Of a DNA stretch of 64,000 nt, positions 26,934-36,141 are shown piece after piece. The DNA lies in NCBI GenBank assembly GCA_963823095.1, contig CAWGKI010000019.1, positions 124,001 to 188,000 on the forward strand, written 5' to 3'. Each line of letters begins with the position of its first letter. The stretch's first letter is position 1. The DNA is from CAIVVT01 sp963823095 (GTDB taxonomy: Bacteria > Acidobacteriota > Terriglobia > Bryobacterales > Bryobacteraceae). The notes under the pieces are model-generated. The model was given only the letters and a program-made list of their open reading frames with translations. It was not told the DNA's origin and ran no database searches. The translations under genes and the position numbers were made by a program.

Positions 26934-27779
26934 TCACGCTACAGGCGTTCTGGCCGATCGAGAAGACCTTTTCGCAGACTCGCTGGCGTGCTGCGCGGCT
27001 TGCTTCATGGCTTTGGTCACCTGCTCGGCGCATTGTTTCAGCCTTTCGGGAAGCAACTCACGCAACTCCGCGGTAAAGCGGTCCTTCGGCATGGATATGC
27101 TGAGCGCGCCCACAACCTCGCCCGTGGCGCCGCGGATGGGCGCTCCCACGCAATTGCCGCCGGGGACAGTCTCTTCCAGATCGAAGGCGTAACCCCGCTC
27201 CCGAATCGCGGCATACTCTTCCTGAATCGCCCGCGGATCGGTGAGCGTAGCCGGCGCCAGCTGGAAGATGCCGTACGTGGAGAGCAGCCTCTGCGCTTTT
27301 TCCGGAGTCTGGAATGCCGTGATGGACTTGCCCAAAGAAGAAGCGTGCGGCTGGAGAATGCCGCCCTTGTAGTTGGACATGCGGATGTAGTGCGTGCCAT
27401 CGATCACCTCGATGACGCGAATCAGGTCGTCAAACAGGAAGGCCAGAGCGACGGTTTCGCCGAACTCGGAGTTCAGGGCGCTCAACACCGGAGCGGCCGA
27501 CTCGCGCAAGAGCGTTAGCCGACGCTGCTGGGGGTACGGCCAGTCCCGGTCCACACGATAGCAGTCGTTTTGGTCGCGGACCAGATACCCGGTGCTCTGC
27601 AGGGTCTTGAGCAGACGCAAGGTGGACGCCTTTCCGAGTCCCGCGGACTCGGCGAGGTCCTTGAGTTGCATAGGCGCCGCGGCCGCCGCCAGGGTATCCA
27701 GGATCCGGAGACCCTTCGCGAGCGATCGCGACTCGTACCTATCCACTGCCGCAGTGTCATTCGTGAGCGTACGTTTCAT
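26934..27779 (-). CDS. IclR-family transcriptional regulator
   Basis: 281 residues. N-terminal winged helix-turn-helix (about 17-80: SLAKGLRILDTLAA, then LKDLAESAGLGKASTLRLLK) and an effector domain (about 95-255) with the family patterns LGKSITAF and GGNCVGAPIRG. IclR proteins bind small organic acids and usually repress the adjacent catabolic operon. It is divergent from the secreted glycosidase gene at 27965 with 185 bases between, which makes that operon (glycosidase, HpaI-type aldolase, helical enzyme) its likely target. A perfect TATAAT lies on its strand at 27811-27816, about 30 bases before the start. The Ser/Arg-rich tail is unremarkable. Confidence 0.9.
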   Translation of the reverse strand: MKRTLTNDTAAVDRYESRSLAKGLRILDTLAAAAAPMQLKDLAESAGLGKASTLRLLKTLQSTGYLVRDQNDCYRVDRDWPYPQQRRLTLLRESAAPVLSALNSEFGETVALAFLFDDLIRVIEVIDGTHYIRMSNYKGGILQPHASSLGKSITAFQTPEKAQRLLSTYGIFQLAPATLTDPRAIQEEYAAIRERGYAFDLEETVPGGNCVGAPIRGATGEVVGALSISMPKDRFTAELRELLPERLKQCAEQVTKAMKQAAQHASESAKRSSRSARTPVA

Positions 27780-27810
27780 TTTTTAGACCTGCCGTATCAA
27801 TTCTTTCGCT

Positions 27811-27816
27811 ATTATA
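27811..27816 (-). promoter_or_regulatory. candidate -10 element of the IclR gene
   Basis: TATAAT on the minus strand, 31 bases upstream of the ATG. The position 17 bases further upstream has no good -35, as may be expected for a regulated promoter. The MFS gene at 34014 has the same TATAAT on its strand at 34047-34052. Confidence 0.35.
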
Positions 27817-27964
27817 CAGCAATGGGCTCATCGCGAGAGCAGCGCAAGACGTTTGAATTCAAGGCCAAGACGAATCGACCGATGAAAAACTGGAATGGCA
27901 ATCCATTTTTTCTGGCCGGATGGGCACGTTGCGGGACTGAGGCCGCGCGGAGCGGAGGCCGAAG

Positions 27965-30328
27965 GTGAGACTGTTTTGGGTGGGCCTGCTCGTGGTCAGT
28001 ACCGCTGCACTCTACGCGGCAGAACTCGATCTGACCGGCGCGACAGTCGTCGTCGGGGAGCAGGCATCGCGACTGGAGAAGAAAGCGGCCGCGGTCCTGG
28101 TGGAGGAGGTGGCGCGGCGCAGTTGGGTGCAGTGGCGGGTGGCCTCCACGGTCCCCGCGGACGCGGCTGCGGTGATCGAACTTACCCGAAGAACGGGTCC
28201 GCGCGAAGGGTACCGGCTGACGGCCGCGCCGCGAGGCGCAACGGCCGGCGTTGTGATCGCGGGAAACGATGAGCGCGGCGTGCTCTACGGTGTGGGCGCG
28301 TTGCTCCAAGCGCTCCGGATTGAGCGCGAGCACGTGTCTCTGGCCGGCCCGCTGGACGCGGAAACGGCGCCGAAGCTGGCCTTGCGCGGCCATCAACTCG
28401 GCTACCGGCCGAAGACCAACGCCTACGATGGTTGGAACGTCGCGATGTGGGAGCAGTACATTCGCGACCTCGCCCTGTTCGGCGCCAACGCCATCGAACT
28501 GATTCCGCCGCGATCCGACGACGACGCGGACAGCCCGCATTTCCCGCTACCTCCGTTGCGCATGATGCGGGAGATGTCGCGCATCGCCGGCGAGTACGGG
28601 ATGGATGTCTGGGTCTGGTATCCGGCGCTGGACAAGGACTACTCCGACCCCAAGACCGTCGAGGCGGCGCTCGCCGAGTGGGGCGGCGTATTGAAGACGC
28701 TGCCGCATGTGGACGCCGTCTTCGTACCGGGAGGCGATCCCGGACACACGCCTCCGACGGCGCTGATGCCGTTTCTGGAAAAGCAGGCGGCGAACATCCG
28801 GCGGTACCACCCGAAAGCGCAGATGTGGGTCTCGCCGCAGGGCTTCGATCGGAAATGGATGGAGGAGTTCTACTCGTTCCTGGCGGGTGAGCCGGCGTGG
28901 TTGACGGGCATCGTTCATGGCCCGCAGGTGCGCGACTCCATGGCGGTGATGCGCAAGCGTGCGCCGGCCCGGTATCCGATCCGGAATTACCCCGACATCA
29001 CGCACAGCCTGCACTGTCAGTACCCGGTGCCGGATTGGGATGCCGCGTATGCGGTGACTCTGGGCCGCGAGACGATCAACCCGCGGCCGGTGGACGAAGC
29101 CCTGATCTTTCGCAGCAACTACAAAGACACCATCGGTTTCATCTCGTACTCGGAAGGGTGCAACGACGACGTCAACAAGTTCCTGTGGTCCGCGCTGGCC
29201 TGGAATCCCGATGCCGACATCACGGAAGTGTTGCGCAACTACGCGCGCTATTTCATCGGCGCGCGCCACGCCGACGCCTTTGCGCAGGGTCTGCTTGCGT
29301 TGGAGCGGAATTGGCGCGGACCGCTGGCGGCGAATGCGGGCGTGTTGACAACCGCCGGGCAGTTTCGAGCGCTGGAAGAAGATGCTTCGCCCCAGGAACT
29401 GGCCAACTGGCGTTTCCAGCAAACGCTGTACCGCGCGAACTACGACGCGTACGTGCGCAGCCGGTTGATCTACGAGAACGCGCTCGAGGAACGGGCTGCG
29501 GCCATCCTGGCGAACGGGGCGCGCTTGGGCTCTCTGCCGGCGATGGCGGAAGCGGAGCGGGTGTTGGCCCAGGCGGACACGGCCATGATCCGGCCCGATC
29601 TGCGCCAGCGGGTCTTCGAATTGGCCGAGGCGCTTTTCCAGAGCATCCGAATGCAGTTGAGCGTTCCGAAATACCAGGCGATCGAGATGTCGCGCGGAGC
29701 GAATCTCGATGCGATCGACGAGCCGCTGAACAATCGCTTCTGGCTGCTCGCGCGGTTCGCCGAGATTCGCGGGCTGCCCGGTGAAGCAGCGCGCCTGAAG
29801 GGCATCGACGAAATCGTCAACTGGACCAACCCTGGACCGGGCGGCTTCTACGACGATCTGGGCGATCCGGCGAACGAGCCGCACCTGGTGAAGGGCCCGG
29901 GCTTCGCGCAGGATCCGACTTATGCGAGCACGGCCGTGACAGGCTTCGGAAATGAAGATCCGCCCGATATGCAATGGCGCAAGTCGACCTGGACCTACGC
30001 GGAGGCGATGCGCGAAGCGCCGCTGGAGATGCGCTACACAGGACTGGATACCGAGGCTTCTTACCGCGTGCGGATCATTTATGCGGGAGAACAAAGGCCG
30101 GTCGAAATCCGACTCGTCGCGAATGACCGGTTCGAGATCCACCCGTTCCAAAAGAAAGAGTTTCCTCCCCGTCCGAAGGAATTCGAAATTCCCAGGGAAG
30201 CCACGGCGGGCGGCACGCTGAGCCTCAAGTGGTACGGCACTCCGGGGCTGGGCGGAAACGGGAGAGGCAATCAGGTGGCGGAAGTATGGCTCATCAAGCA
30301 AAACAGCAACCTTGGCAAAATCCGGTAA
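27965..30328 (+). CDS. secreted glycosidase-like protein of the GH67/GH20 fold type
   Basis: 787 residues. Signal peptide at 1-18. Residues about 20-125 form an alpha/beta domain like the N-terminal domain of alpha-glucuronidases and hexosaminidases (VVVGEQASRLEKKAAAVLVE...GNDERGVLYGVGALLQAL). Then comes a TIM-barrel-like part beginning LRGHQLGYRP with ALFGANAIELIPPRSDDD, VWVWYPALDKDY and VFVPGGDPGH. The final 130 residues look like a beta-sandwich (YRVRIIYAGEQRPVEIRL). Likely action is removal of a sugar or uronic acid from plant or microbial polysaccharide in the periplasm or outside; specificity is not readable. First gene of an operon with an aldolase (start overlapping by 43 bases) and a helical enzyme, divergent from IclR. 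Confidence 0.7.
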   Translation: MRLFWVGLLVVSTAALYAAELDLTGATVVVGEQASRLEKKAAAVLVEEVARRSWVQWRVASTVPADAAAVIELTRRTGPREGYRLTAAPRGATAGVVIAGNDERGVLYGVGALLQALRIEREHVSLAGPLDAETAPKLALRGHQLGYRPKTNAYDGWNVAMWEQYIRDLALFGANAIELIPPRSDDDADSPHFPLPPLRMMREMSRIAGEYGMDVWVWYPALDKDYSDPKTVEAALAEWGGVLKTLPHVDAVFVPGGDPGHTPPTALMPFLEKQAANIRRYHPKAQMWVSPQGFDRKWMEEFYSFLAGEPAWLTGIVHGPQVRDSMAVMRKRAPARYPIRNYPDITHSLHCQYPVPDWDAAYAVTLGRETINPRPVDEALIFRSNYKDTIGFISYSEGCNDDVNKFLWSALAWNPDADITEVLRNYARYFIGARHADAFAQGLLALERNWRGPLAANAGVLTTAGQFRALEEDASPQELANWRFQQTLYRANYDAYVRSRLIYENALEERAAAILANGARLGSLPAMAEAERVLAQADTAMIRPDLRQRVFELAEALFQSIRMQLSVPKYQAIEMSRGANLDAIDEPLNNRFWLLARFAEIRGLPGEAARLKGIDEIVNWTNPGPGGFYDDLGDPANEPHLVKGPGFAQDPTYASTAVTGFGNEDPPDMQWRKSTWTYAEAMREAPLEMRYTGLDTEASYRVRIIYAGEQRPVEIRLVANDRFEIHPFQKKEFPPRPKEFEIPREATAGGTLSLKWYGTPGLGGNGRGNQVAEVWLIKQNSNLGKIR

Positions 30329-31071
30329 GAGCACGCCTTGATTCAGGGCACCCGGTATTCGGACTGACCATCACCACGACCAGCCTGGATTCGGCCGTGG
30401 AAGCCGCTTCGCTGGGCTTCGATTTCCTGTGGATCGAGATGGAGCATTCGCCGGTCACGCTCGAAACCCTGCGCAACATCGTCCTGGCGACGCGCGGCTT
30501 GGCCAGTGTGTCGTTCGCACGCGTACCGGTGAATGAACTATGGACCGCCAAGCGCGTGCTCGACGCCGGCGTCTGCGGAGTGATCTTTCCCTTCACCACG
30601 ACGCCGTTGCTCGCCCAACGCGCAGCCGAGGCGTGCCACTATCCGCCGGCCGGCCGGCGCGGATCGGGCGCCGGACTGGCCTCGCGCTCCTGGCCGGAGG
30701 CAACCGGTTATCACGACAGCGCCGACGCAAACGTCCTGGTTGTAACGGTGGTGGAAGAGGCCGCCGCACTGGAGCGCATCGACGAGATCGCGGCGACCCC
30801 GGGCGTCGATGTCATCTTCATCGGGACCAGCGATCTCTCGTTCTCACTCGGACTCAGAGGCGAGCAGAACCATCCCTTGCTGGACCAGGCGGTCGCTAAG
30901 ATCGCGAACGCCGTCAAGACGAGCGGCAAGCACCTGGGACGCCCCTTGCGCGATCCCGCGAAGCTCGATCAATACAGGGAGCAAGGCTTCGACTTCTTCC
31001 AGGCCCCGACCGACCTGGATTTCCTGGCGGCGGGCGCTCGCCACTACCTGCAAAAGGCCTCCCGCAAATGA
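30286..31071 (+). CDS. HpcH/HpaI-family aldolase
   Basis: 261 residues from the ATG at 30286; the open frame begins earlier but that part overlaps the glycosidase and has no family match. The fold is a class II, metal-dependent 2-keto-3-deoxy acid aldolase: LGFDFLWIEMEHSPV (substrate loop), VSFARVP with the conserved Arg, GVIFPFTTT, the Glu/Asp pair region, and GVDVIFIGTSDLSFSLG with the signature D-L-S. Such enzymes split 2-keto-3-deoxy sugar acids into pyruvate and an aldehyde. In this operon it would act on a sugar acid released by the upstream enzyme. It overlaps the next gene by four bases. Confidence 0.85.
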   Translation: MAHQAKQQPWQNPVRARLDSGHPVFGLTITTTSLDSAVEAASLGFDFLWIEMEHSPVTLETLRNIVLATRGLASVSFARVPVNELWTAKRVLDAGVCGVIFPFTTTPLLAQRAAEACHYPPAGRRGSGAGLASRSWPEATGYHDSADANVLVVTVVEEAAALERIDEIAATPGVDVIFIGTSDLSFSLGLRGEQNHPLLDQAVAKIANAVKTSGKHLGRPLRDPAKLDQYREQGFDFFQAPTDLDFLAAGARHYLQKASRK

Positions 31072-32687
31072 ACCAGCTTCTTCTCACCAGAATGCTGGGC
31101 GTGCTCGCGCTCGCTGCCGTCTGCCAGGGCGCGCAGCCTGTCGCGCTCACTCCATACCCGCAGAAATTCCGGACTTTCTACAAGGCTGACGACGCGCGGA
31201 TCCCCTCCAACTTGCAGTGGTCCGCCGCGCCGCTGCCAGTGGGTGACGTGAGCGCGGTTGTCTCAGCAAGCGACGGCGCGGTCTGGTATGGCACGCCGTG
31301 GGGTGTGGTCCGCGTCATTGCGAAACAGGACGCGGCGAAAGCGGACGCGCGCGATCACAAGCAATACTTCGCCGGCAAACGCTATCTGCCGGACGACGAG
31401 GTGCTGCACCTCGCCGCGGACAAGTCGGCGGGCATGTGGGTGCGCACGAAGACGGGCGTCTCGCACATCGAGCTGCGTCCCATGACTTTGGCCGCGAAGG
31501 CGGCGCTGTTCGAGAAGCGCGTGCGCGAACGCCACGACCGGCACGGGCTGGTTTCGCCTTCGAATCTGTTGGTCTCCGGCGACACCTCCACAAGCAGGAC
31601 CCGGGACGACGACAACGACGGCCTGTGGACCTCCATGTACGCCGCCGCGGAGTGTTTTCGTTATGCGGTGACGAAGTCGCCGGAGGCGTTGGCCAACGCG
31701 AAGAAGGCCACGGAAGCGGTGCTGTTCCTGGAAGAGGTCACGGGCAAGCGCGGGTTCCCGGCGCGCTCCTACATCCGCGAGGGCGAGCCGATGCCCACCG
31801 GCGGCCAGTGGCATTGGACCGCGGACCACCAGTACTACTGGAAGGGCGACACGAGTTCGGACGAGATCGTGGGCCACATGTTCCTGTACGGCATCGCGAC
31901 CGACCTGCTGCCGGACGCGGCGTTGAAGCGGCGCATCGCCGAGACCACCACGCGCATCATGGACCACATCGTCGATCACGGTTACTACCTGATCGACGTG
32001 ACCGGCAAACCGACGTTGTGGGGCCGCTGGTCGCCGGAATACTTCCGCGAGAATCCGCCTGACAGCCCGCTGAACAGCATGGAGCTGCTCAGCTTCCTGA
32101 AGACCGCCGCGCACATCACGGGCAATCCGAAGTACGCGAAGGAATACACGAAAGCGGCGCTGGACCTGGGGTACGCGAAGATCGCCACCCGCTACAAGGA
32201 ATTGCGCGAGGAGATCAACTACTCGGATGAAGAGCTGGCGATGCTGCCGTTCTACGGTCTCTTCCGGTACGAGAAAGACGAGGATCTGCTGAATCGCTAC
32301 TACCGTCCCGCGCTGGACGCCTGGTGGGAGAACGAGGTGCGTGAGGAGTGTCCGCTGTGGACGTTCATCTACGCGACGGGGCGGCCGGGCACGAGCGTGG
32401 ACCTGGCCGGTGCCGCCCACACGTTGTACCGGATGCCGGTGGACACGATCGAGTGGACGGTGCGGAATTCGCACCGCAAAGACGTCGTGATGGACACCCA
32501 ACTCGACCGCTCCAACCGCCCACAGGCCAAGACGCTGTTGCCACGCGATGAACTTCCTGTGATGAAGTGGAACTCAAACCCGTTCGACGTCGATGGCGGA
32601 TCCGACGGGCGCGGGGAGGACGACGGCGCCGCATTCCTGCTGCCCTACTGGATGGGCCGCTACCACCGCTTCTTAACCGGCGAGTGA
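31068..32687 (+). CDS. secreted propeller-fragment plus (alpha/alpha) barrel protein, unknown enzyme
   Basis: 539 residues. Signal peptide 1-22. Residues about 55-145 contain one or two beta-propeller blades of the Reg_prop kind (VSASDGAVWYGTPWGVVRV and DEVLHLAADKSAGMWVRTKTGVS). The rest is helical, of the six-hairpin glycosidase/lyase type, with DDDNDGLWTSMYAAAECFRY, YWKGDTSSDEIVGHMFLYGI and a C-terminal LLPYWMGRYHRFL. The protein is clearly paralogous to the middle of the 969-residue protein at 44520 (DDDNEGGYTGLYLAMESYRY, WKGDTSSDETTMHMFGYS, LLPYWMGRYHGF). The enzymatic reaction is unknown to me; the paired acidic motifs (DDDND and DTSSDE) are candidate active-site residues. It is the last gene of the operon and ends two bases before the convergent MFS gene. 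Confidence 0.7.
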   Translation: MNQLLLTRMLGVLALAAVCQGAQPVALTPYPQKFRTFYKADDARIPSNLQWSAAPLPVGDVSAVVSASDGAVWYGTPWGVVRVIAKQDAAKADARDHKQYFAGKRYLPDDEVLHLAADKSAGMWVRTKTGVSHIELRPMTLAAKAALFEKRVRERHDRHGLVSPSNLLVSGDTSTSRTRDDDNDGLWTSMYAAAECFRYAVTKSPEALANAKKATEAVLFLEEVTGKRGFPARSYIREGEPMPTGGQWHWTADHQYYWKGDTSSDEIVGHMFLYGIATDLLPDAALKRRIAETTTRIMDHIVDHGYYLIDVTGKPTLWGRWSPEYFRENPPDSPLNSMELLSFLKTAAHITGNPKYAKEYTKAALDLGYAKIATRYKELREEINYSDEELAMLPFYGLFRYEKDEDLLNRYYRPALDAWWENEVREECPLWTFIYATGRPGTSVDLAGAAHTLYRMPVDTIEWTVRNSHRKDVVMDTQLDRSNRPQAKTLLPRDELPVMKWNSNPFDVDGGSDGRGEDDGAAFLLPYWMGRYHRFLTGE

Positions 32688-32688
32688 G

Positions 32689-34014
32689 TCAGGCTCCCGC
32701 TTCGGACGAGACGAGCGCGGCGTTCATCTTCTGGAGATCGCCCTGGAGGGTCCACTTCATCGCGATCACAAGCAGCACGGCTGCCATCAGCAACGCGGCC
32801 GCCGTTAGCGAGATCGCCAGGCCCAGTCCGGACCGCTGTGCGACGGCTCCGATGAAGAGTGGGGCGACCGCCGCGCCGATCCAACCCGTCATGTTCATAA
32901 ACCCGACCGCCGCGCCACGGGCATCGGGACGGATCACGTCGATGGCCGCGGCGAAAATATTGGCGTCGTACATCCCTTTGAAGAGCCCCCAGGCGGTGAG
33001 AGCGATCATCAGGGATGTGACCGAGAGCGTCTGGCCGCACCAGATCACGAAGGGCGCGGCGCCGACGAGCCCCGCCAACTGGATCGCGATCCTGCCGCCC
33101 GCGAAACGCCGGCGTAGCGTATCGGCCATCCAGCCGCCCAGCGGAGATCCCAGCATGCTCGCCAGTTGGACGAAGACCGTCGCGGTGAGTCCGGCGACGG
33201 CGAGCCCCATGTGAAAACGGTCATAGAGGAACTTCGGCATCCACGAGAGCAGCACCATCGCCACGAAGTTGGCCAGGCAAAAGGCGCCCATCAGCAGCAG
33301 CGCCGTCGGCGTGGCCATCACGACGCGCAGGAATTCGAAGAAAGGCATCCGGGCAGGCGCGACCACCGCCGTCTGGCCCAGATCTTCCCGATCGGCGGCT
33401 CCCCGCACAGGCTCCTTCAGAAACCGGTTCAGGACAAAACCGAGCAGGACGCCGAGCCCGCCAAATACGATGAACGACCAACGCCAGCCGTAGCGCTGAC
33501 CGATCAGGCCGCCGAAGAAGCCTCCGGCGATCGTTCCGATGTAGACCGCCGTCTGGTGCAGTCCCATTGCGCGCGACCGCGTGCGCTTGCCATGGTAGTC
33601 GCTGATCAGCGACATGGAGGCAGGGAAGTAGAATGTCTCGCCCAATCCCTCGGCGGCGCGAAAGAACAGCAACTGCGGGAAAGTGCGCGCTACCGCCGTC
33701 GCCATGCAGATGATGCTCCACGTGAACAGCCCGCCCAGGATGGCGGTCTTCCTGCGCACTCGATCTACGATGCTCCCGGCGAATGGGCCGCAGATGCCGT
33801 AGACGAGCGCGAACGACGATCCCAGGAGTCCGAGCTGAATCACGCTGAGGTGGAGTTCCCGCTCCAGCAGCGGGAAGAGGGAGAAGATGGCCTGGCGGTC
33901 GGCGTAGTTGAAGAATCCCGTGAACCAGAGCATGCCCACCACCTTCCACTTGTAGCTCTGGTCGATGGCGATGGAATTCGCCGGAATTGACCACTCTTTG
34001 AAATGACGGTTCAT
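32689..34014 (-). CDS. MFS permease, likely for an organic or sugar acid
   Basis: 441 residues from the ATG at 34014; a TTG eight codons upstream is also possible. Twelve membrane helices with the MFS signature between helices 2 and 3 (GPFAGSIVDRVRRKTAILGG). The N-terminal GFFNYADRQAIFSLFPLLE resembles the anion:cation symporter branch that takes up hexuronates, galactonate and similar acids. It stands divergent from the DapA-type lyase gene (78 bases between ATGs would include both promoters) and convergent with the preceding operon. Uptake of a sugar acid for the two nearby aldolases is the natural reading, but substrate is inferred only. Confidence 0.85.
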   Translation of the reverse strand: MNRHFKEWSIPANSIAIDQSYKWKVVGMLWFTGFFNYADRQAIFSLFPLLERELHLSVIQLGLLGSSFALVYGICGPFAGSIVDRVRRKTAILGGLFTWSIICMATAVARTFPQLLFFRAAEGLGETFYFPASMSLISDYHGKRTRSRAMGLHQTAVYIGTIAGGFFGGLIGQRYGWRWSFIVFGGLGVLLGFVLNRFLKEPVRGAADREDLGQTAVVAPARMPFFEFLRVVMATPTALLLMGAFCLANFVAMVLLSWMPKFLYDRFHMGLAVAGLTATVFVQLASMLGSPLGGWMADTLRRRFAGGRIAIQLAGLVGAAPFVIWCGQTLSVTSLMIALTAWGLFKGMYDANIFAAAIDVIRPDARGAAVGFMNMTGWIGAAVAPLFIGAVAQRSGLGLAISLTAAALLMAAVLLVIAMKWTLQGDLQKMNAALVSSEAGA

Positions 34015-34095
34015 TTTTTGCTTTGACGTTCCAAACAATTACTATTATTATACAAAATTGAAAGTCAAGCTGAGTCCCGACGCGCCCGGCGCCCG

Positions 34096-34115
34096 GTTGA
34101 ATCATGTTGAATCAT
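34096..34115 (+). repeat. perfect tandem 10-base repeat before the DapA-type gene
   Basis: GTTGAATCAT occurs twice with no gap, ending one base before the ATG at 34117. No ribosome-binding site is visible in its place. It could be an operator or a chance duplication; the 7-mer TGAATCA it contains also occurs ahead of the genes at 36259 and 40088. Confidence 0.5.
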
Positions 34116-34116
34116 T

Positions 34117-35067
34117 ATGTCTGAACCCAAACACATTCGCGGGGTGATCGCCGCGCTGCTGCTGCCGCGCGATGACGAAGGCCGCCCTGCCTGGCAGGAT
34201 TTCGATCGGAATGCCGAGTTCGCCCTCCGCGCCGGAGTCGATGGATTGTGCGTGAACGGCGCCACCGGCGAGTATGCGGGAGCCACCCGGCAGGAGCGCA
34301 AGGAGGCCGTGACCCGCGCGCGCCGGATTGCGGGTGCGTCGGGCCTGATTCTGAGCGGTGTTGGCTCTACCGTCTGGACGCGCGTTCTCGCACTGGCGAG
34401 GGACGCCGAAGAGGCGGGCGCCGACGCATTGCTTGTCCCTGCGCCCCATTTCTTCCTGTACGAGCCCGGCGACCTGGCTGAGTTCTACCGCCGCGTTGCC
34501 GCGGAGGTGCGAGTGCCGGCGTTGATCTACAACCTGCCGGCATTCACGGGCGGTCTGGAGACCGGCCTCGCCTTGCGTTTGATCCGCGAAGAGAAGGGCA
34601 TCGCCGGAGTGAAAGACAGCAGCGGGCAGTTGGATCTGCTCGAACGTCTCGCGGCCGGCGACGGGGGTGAATCCGTTGGCCTGGTCGGGAACGACGCGGT
34701 GTTGGGCGAGGCGCTCAGGCGCGGTCTGTGCGACGGCGTCATCTCCGGAGTTGCCGGGGTCGTTCCCGAAATCACGTTGGCTCTGTGGCGCAGCGCGCAG
34801 GCGCGCGAGTGGGAGGCGTTGTTCTCCCGCCTGGAGTCGCAGCTCCGCGACCTGCTGGAAAAGTTGGACGCCTTTCCCACGCCGTGGGGACTCAAGATCA
34901 TCGCCGAGCTGCGAGGTCTGGGCCGCGCTTCGTTCGCCTTGCCGCTCTCCGCCGAGCGCCAGGCTCAGATGGACGCCTTTCGGCTCTGGTTTCCCACGTG
35001 GTGGAGCGCGGCGGAGTCCGACCTGGCTCTGGCGCTTCAGGCCGAGGGCAATCTGCGTCTGGTCTGA
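34117..35067 (+). CDS. DapA/N-acetylneuraminate lyase-family aldolase
   Basis: 316 residues, a complete TIM barrel of the class I pyruvate-aldolase family. Catalytic residues are visible: Tyr138 (PALIYNLP) and the Schiff-base Lys166 (GVKDSSG), plus the GATGEYAGAT loop that binds the pyruvate carboxylate. Family members include dihydrodipicolinate synthase, sialic acid lyase and 2-keto-3-deoxygluconate aldolase. The GVNGATGE variant and the sugar context favour a catabolic lyase over lysine synthesis. It begins an operon with a sialidase-like gene 12 bases downstream and a GH2 enzyme beyond, so release and cleavage of an acidic sugar such as a nonulosonate is possible; that is inference. Confidence 0.85.
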   Translation: MSEPKHIRGVIAALLLPRDDEGRPAWQDFDRNAEFALRAGVDGLCVNGATGEYAGATRQERKEAVTRARRIAGASGLILSGVGSTVWTRVLALARDAEEAGADALLVPAPHFFLYEPGDLAEFYRRVAAEVRVPALIYNLPAFTGGLETGLALRLIREEKGIAGVKDSSGQLDLLERLAAGDGGESVGLVGNDAVLGEALRRGLCDGVISGVAGVVPEITLALWRSAQAREWEALFSRLESQLRDLLEKLDAFPTPWGLKIIAELRGLGRASFALPLSAERQAQMDAFRLWFPTWWSAAESDLALALQAEGNLRLV

Positions 35068-35079
35068 GGAGTTATTGCC

Positions 35080-36141
35080 ATGCGCCCGAGTCTGCCGCTC
35101 TCCCTTTCCGTCGTTTTGAGTATCAACGCCTTCGCCGGCGCTCTGGTTCGGGAACGCCTTTTCGGGCCGGAAGTCCCGACGGGCCGGTACAAGCATCCCG
35201 CATCCATTACGGAACTGGCGAACGGGGACTTGTTCGTCGTCTACTACGGCGGCAGCGGCGAATACGCGGTCAAGACCGGAGTGTTCGGATCGCGCTACGA
35301 CCACGCGACGAAGCAGTGGTCCGTTCCGAAGCTGATTGCCTCGGACCCATTCCGCTCCGTTGGCAACGGCGTAGTGTGGCAGGCGCCCGACAGTGTGGTC
35401 TGGCTGTTCTACGTCGTTCGGTGGGGCGAGACCTGGTCCACCTCGCGGATCCAGGCGAAGATCTCCCGCGACAATGCACAGAACTGGTCGGAGAGCTTCG
35501 TGGTCTCTGAGCGCCAGGGCATGATGGTGCGCGGACGGCCCATCGCGCTGGCGTCGGGCGAGTATCTGCTGCCGGCGTACTATGAGACGGGCTTCGATCC
35601 CGAATTGGTGGCGCCGGAATCGAGCGGCTGGTTCCTGCGCTGGGATCCGAAGCTCGCGCAGTGGGTGGAAGCCGGGCGGATTCGTTCCAGGAAGGGGAAC
35701 ATCCAACCAGCGGCCGTGGAACTTACGCCCGGTCATCTGCTCGCATACTGCCGGCGTGGCGGCGGATACGGTCCAGTGACTGACGGCTACATCGTGCGTG
35801 CGGAGTCCTTGGATGGCGGACGAACCTGGAGCGAAGGTCAGGACTCGCAATTCCCCAATCCCAACGCCGCGGTGGACCTCATCAAGCTACGCAGCGGCAG
35901 CCTGCTACTGGTGTTCAATAATTCGATGACCGACCGCGACCCATTGACGGTGGCGCTTTCAGCCGATCGGGGCCGGACCTGGCAGTGGAAACGGGACCTC
36001 GCCGTGGGACCGCACGACTACGCCTATCCGGTCGCCATCCAGACGGGGGATGACAAGATCCACGTCGTCTACACTTCGGAGATGCGCACGGTGGTCAACC
36101 ATGCGGTCTTCGACGAAGAATGGATCAAGGCCGGGAAATGA
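35080..36141 (+). CDS. sialidase-like six-blade propeller protein with Asp-boxes
   Basis: 353 residues. Short signal peptide (1-20). The body shows bacterial neuraminidase repeats: KHPASITELANGDLFVVYYG, SRIQAKISRDNAQNW, and clear Asp-boxes SLDGGRTW (about 243) and SADRGRTW (about 290). An Arg-rich site around RGRPIAL fits substrate binding. Many soil bacterial members of this family do not act on sialic acid. The neighbouring NAL-type lyase and acid permease make a real exo-sialidase or related acid-sugar hydrolase worth considering. It starts 12 bases after the lyase gene, so the two are co-transcribed. Confidence 0.8.
   Translation: MRPSLPLSLSVVLSINAFAGALVRERLFGPEVPTGRYKHPASITELANGDLFVVYYGGSGEYAVKTGVFGSRYDHATKQWSVPKLIASDPFRSVGNGVVWQAPDSVVWLFYVVRWGETWSTSRIQAKISRDNAQNWSESFVVSERQGMMVRGRPIALASGEYLLPAYYETGFDPELVAPESSGWFLRWDPKLAQWVEAGRIRSRKGNIQPAAVELTPGHLLAYCRRGGGYGPVTDGYIVRAESLDGGRTWSEGQDSQFPNPNAAVDLIKLRSGSLLLVFNNSMTDRDPLTVALSADRGRTWQWKRDLAVGPHDYAYPVAIQTGDDKIHVVYTSEMRTVVNHAVFDEEWIKAGK

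Noticed and set aside
28547..30334. 595-codon minus-strand frame under the glycosidase gene
   Set aside because: Shadow of a well-supported plus-strand enzyme with signal peptide and operon partners.
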